Of a DNA stretch of 37,056 nucleotides, positions 34,930 to 37,056 are shown piece by piece. The notes under the pieces are model-generated. The model saw only the letters and a program-made list of their open reading frames with translations. It had not been told where the DNA came from and searched no databases. Both the position numbers and the translations under genes were made by a program. The DNA is taken from NCBI GenBank assembly GCA_027050775.1, contig JALUBH010000008.1, positions 1-37,056 on the forward strand, given 5' to 3'. Source of the stretch: Campylobacteraceae bacterium (lineage in GTDB: Bacteria > Campylobacterota > Campylobacteria > Campylobacterales > Sulfurospirillaceae). Numbering within the stretch: the stretch's first letter is position 1; every line of letters begins with the position of its first letter.

Positions 34930-35588
34930 TGAAACTCTTAATAGTTGAAGATGATACAAATATTCTCTCCTTTTTGAAAAATGGATTTACCGATCTAGGA
35001 TACACGATAGACAGTGCGAAAGACGGTGAGGACGGTGAATATTTAGCGACTCTCAACCGTTATGATGCCATCGTGCTTGATTGGATGTTGCCTCTAAAAA
35101 GCGGGATAGATGTTTTAAAGTCTCTCAGAGACAAGGATATAAAAACTCCCATTATCATGCTCACAGCCAAAAGCGAAATAGATGATAAGGTAAAAGGACT
35201 AGTGAAAGGTGCAGACGACTATCTCTCTAAACCTTTTAGCTTCAAAGAGCTAAATGCGAGAATTCAGGCACTATATAGACGATCCATAGTTTTAAGCTCA
35301 AACATTATAAAGTTAAAAGAGTTTGGTTCCTTGGATATGGATGCAAAAACTTTCACAAAAGACCATGAAAAAATCATATTATCTAAAAAAGAGTACGAAC
35401 TTATCGTTTTTCTCATCAAACACAAAAATGGAATCGTATCAAACTCCATGATAGAGGAACAACTTTGGAACAATGAAAGCTATATAAACAGCAATGTTAT
35501 ACAAGTTACGATGTATAATCTTAGAAAAAAAGTAGGTAAAGAGTTAATCAAAAGCTTTCGAGGATTGGGCTATAAGATTGAAATTTAA
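34926..35588 (+). CDS. OmpR-family response regulator
   Basis: 220 residues. The receiver domain has the acidic pair EDD (8-10), the phosphoacceptor Asp52 in IVLDWMLP, the Thr in MLTAKS and the Lys in YLSKPF. The C-terminal winged-helix domain (about 125-220) contains LSKKEYELIVFLIKHKNG and VIQVTMYNLRKKVG. It starts within the DedA stop codon and overlaps the histidine kinase by 11 bases, forming a cognate pair. Target genes are unknown; the upstream PAP2-DedA genes in the same operon suggest envelope stress control. Confidence 0.95.
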   Translation: MMKLLIVEDDTNILSFLKNGFTDLGYTIDSAKDGEDGEYLATLNRYDAIVLDWMLPLKSGIDVLKSLRDKDIKTPIIMLTAKSEIDDKVKGLVKGADDYLSKPFSFKELNARIQALYRRSIVLSSNIIKLKEFGSLDMDAKTFTKDHEKIILSKKEYELIVFLIKHKNGIVSNSMIEEQLWNNESYINSNVIQVTMYNLRKKVGKELIKSFRGLGYKIEI

Positions 35589-36945
35589 TAGTCTGAAAAT
35601 CAGAGTTTTAGCTTGGTTTACCTCGTTGGTTGCTATCATTTTGCTTGTTTTTAGTCTGTTTTTATATCATTCTTTGAACTCAAGCATCAATCTAAAGATA
35701 GAACACAGACTATCAAGCACTGCACTACTCATAAAAGAAAATATCAAAACCAAAAAAAGCTTATCTCATATATTAAAGAATTCAAAATATAGACTTTATG
35801 AGATAGCTATATATAAAGATAACAAACTCATAGCTAAAAGAGGCAATACAGACTTTAAAAAACTCTCCACCAAAGCAGGAAGTGCAGAATTTTTGACAAT
35901 CGAAAACGGGGATTTTATCAATGCTTACTATATTTTAAATCTTCCGCAAAATAGCATTAAAATCATCATATACCAAAAAAATATAGACGATAAGATCGAA
36001 AATATAGTCTTCATCATGTTTTTTTCAGAACTTGTACTACTTATGCTACTCGTATTTTTAGGCAGCACTCTTATAGATAAGATACTTTTTACCATAAAAA
36101 GCATCACAAAAACCGCCAGAAATATCTCTGTAGATGACTTTTCTTCAACCATACCTTTGCCAAAATACGATGATGAAACAAAAGAGTTGGTTGTGGCTTT
36201 TAATAAAATGATACACCGGCTAAAAGATGGAACCAAAAAAATCGAAAGATTTAACTCTGATGTATCTCACGAGCTAAAAACTCCGCTAACAGTCATAAAA
36301 GGTGAGATCGAGATAGCAACTTTAAAACCAAGAGATATCTCCTATTACCAAGCCATACTAGGGAAAATAGAAGTGGAAGCAAACCAAATCCAAGACATCA
36401 TAGATAACCTTCTATTGCTAACAAGATACACAAAAGAGAACATAAAACAGACTTATAAACTCTGCTCTTTGGAGTCTATACTTTTAAATGCTATAGAGAT
36501 ATTTGATGCAAATTTAAAAGAAAAAGATATAAAAATAGATATCCAAAAGATAGAAAATATACAATTAAACGCAAATGAGATTTTAATAAACACAATCTTT
36601 TCAAACCTCATAGATAACGCTATAAAATACTCCCCAAATGGTAAAAGTATTTACATCTCCTTATACAAAAAAGACAACCATATCCACTTTATCATAAAAG
36701 ATGAAGGCATGGGAATACCAAAAGATAAAATAGACAAAATAACAGATAGATTTTATAGAGTCGATGAGAGCAGAAACAAATCCATAAAAGGTTTTGGTCT
36801 TGGACTGAGTATCGTTAAAAACAGTGTAGAACTTCATGACGGAGCTCTACATGTAGAGTCGAAAGTTGGAGTTGGCAGTAAGGTGGAAGTTGTTTTTGAG
36901 AAAGGATTTAAAAAAAAACCAGCTTCTTACGAGACCGTAAAATAA
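35578..36945 (+). CDS. Membrane sensor histidine kinase
   Basis: 455 residues from a TTG start inside the end of the response regulator gene. Two membrane helices (about 9-29 and 143-165) frame an extracytoplasmic sensor domain of some 110 residues. Then come a HAMP region, the HisKA box SDVSHELKTPLTVIKGE with phosphoacceptor His231, and the ATPase domain with NLIDNAIKYSPNG, DEGMGIP and GFGLGLSIV. The gene is complete. One TACATGTA-type palindrome lies near its 3' end. The stimulus is not apparent from the sensor sequence. Confidence 0.95.
   Translation: MKFNSLKIRVLAWFTSLVAIILLVFSLFLYHSLNSSINLKIEHRLSSTALLIKENIKTKKSLSHILKNSKYRLYEIAIYKDNKLIAKRGNTDFKKLSTKAGSAEFLTIENGDFINAYYILNLPQNSIKIIIYQKNIDDKIENIVFIMFFSELVLLMLLVFLGSTLIDKILFTIKSITKTARNISVDDFSSTIPLPKYDDETKELVVAFNKMIHRLKDGTKKIERFNSDVSHELKTPLTVIKGEIEIATLKPRDISYYQAILGKIEVEANQIQDIIDNLLLLTRYTKENIKQTYKLCSLESILLNAIEIFDANLKEKDIKIDIQKIENIQLNANEILINTIFSNLIDNAIKYSPNGKSIYISLYKKDNHIHFIIKDEGMGIPKDKIDKITDRFYRVDESRNKSIKGFGLGLSIVKNSVELHDGALHVESKVGVGSKVEVVFEKGFKKKPASYETVK
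36845..36858. repeat. 14-bp palindrome (TACATGTA family) in the histidine kinase gene
   Basis: CTCTACATGTAGAG within codons for ALHVES. Same core as at 9076 and 12397. Confidence 0.5.
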
Positions 36946-36977
36946 ACTGTGTAAACCCACCTCTTATCCAATAATCA

Positions 36978-37019
36978 CTTTGTATATTTTGACATAATTT
37001 CGCTGAAAAATATACAAAG
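36978..37019. repeat. Inverted repeat at the window end, possible terminator or element end
   Basis: The perfect 13-bp arms CTTTGTATATTTT (36978-36990) and AAAATATACAAAG (37007-37019) flank a 16-base loop, about 30 bases after the histidine kinase stop. The stem is AT-rich and no T-run follows, so an intrinsic terminator is doubtful. It may be the edge of a repeat that continues past the window. Confidence 0.5.
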
Positions 37020-37056
37020 TTGAGGATAAATTTCATACCAATTCCTGATACAGTTC

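Overview
The window is AT-rich, densely coded bacterial DNA that reads as a hydrogen-oxidising chemolithoautotroph of the Campylobacterota (Sulfurimonas/Sulfurovum/Arcobacter-like). This is inferred from the hydABCDE gene order known from Wolinella and Helicobacter, a menaquinone-type UbiD decarboxylase and general protein similarity. No rRNA, tRNA or CRISPR array was seen.

Layout. 1-1030: 3' part of an AsmA-like gene. 1073-2203: cyclopropane fatty acid synthase. 2361-8328 (minus strand): a hydrogenase maturation operon, hypB-hypC-hypD-cbiM-cbiN-like-cbiQ-cbiO-hypE-hypA, with a nickel ECF-type transporter inside it. A 272-bp MITE-like element interrupts the cbiO/hypE junction. 8433-9089: a plus-strand zinc-ribbon/HTH protein that looks like a domesticated IS1595-type transposase. 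9097-25726 (minus strand): a nearly gapless array of 13 genes, hydA-hydB-hydC-hydD-hydE-dabB-(small antiporter-like membrane protein)-dabA-(PII-like)-(B12/radical SAM)-hypF-(K+ channel-like)-(membrane protein). 25739-25841: the hydA control region with two TGAATATT-type palindromes. 25955-28808 (minus): a TetR regulator followed by the small and large subunits of a second, cytosolic [NiFe] hydrogenase. 29049-29111: a GGDEF remnant. 29098-32664 (minus): an unknown HTH-like protein, a CNNM/CBS membrane protein and UbiD. 32791-36945 (plus): PAP2 phosphatase, a metallophosphoesterase split by a frameshift, DedA, a response regulator and a histidine kinase.

How it fits together. HydABC oxidises H2 at the membrane and passes electrons to quinone. 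HydD/HydE and HypA-F build the Ni-Fe site, using nickel imported by the CbiMNQO-type transporter. The resulting proton motive force is the energy source assigned to DabAB inorganic carbon accumulation, and the dab genes lie between hydE and hypF in the same gene array. This suggests coordinated H2 oxidation and CO2/bicarbonate uptake, perhaps tuned by the PII-like protein. The second hydrogenase has no Tat signal and needs no C-terminal proteolysis. It probably works in the cytoplasm, as a group 2-like enzyme that reduces a soluble carrier or senses H2.

Most noteworthy: the H2/DIC super-operon with an undescribed half-antiporter and a radical SAM gene inside it; the MITE insertion whose in-silico removal restores an overlapping cbiO-hypE junction; palindromes shared by the hyd and hyp promoters; and an over-represented TACATGTA palindrome.
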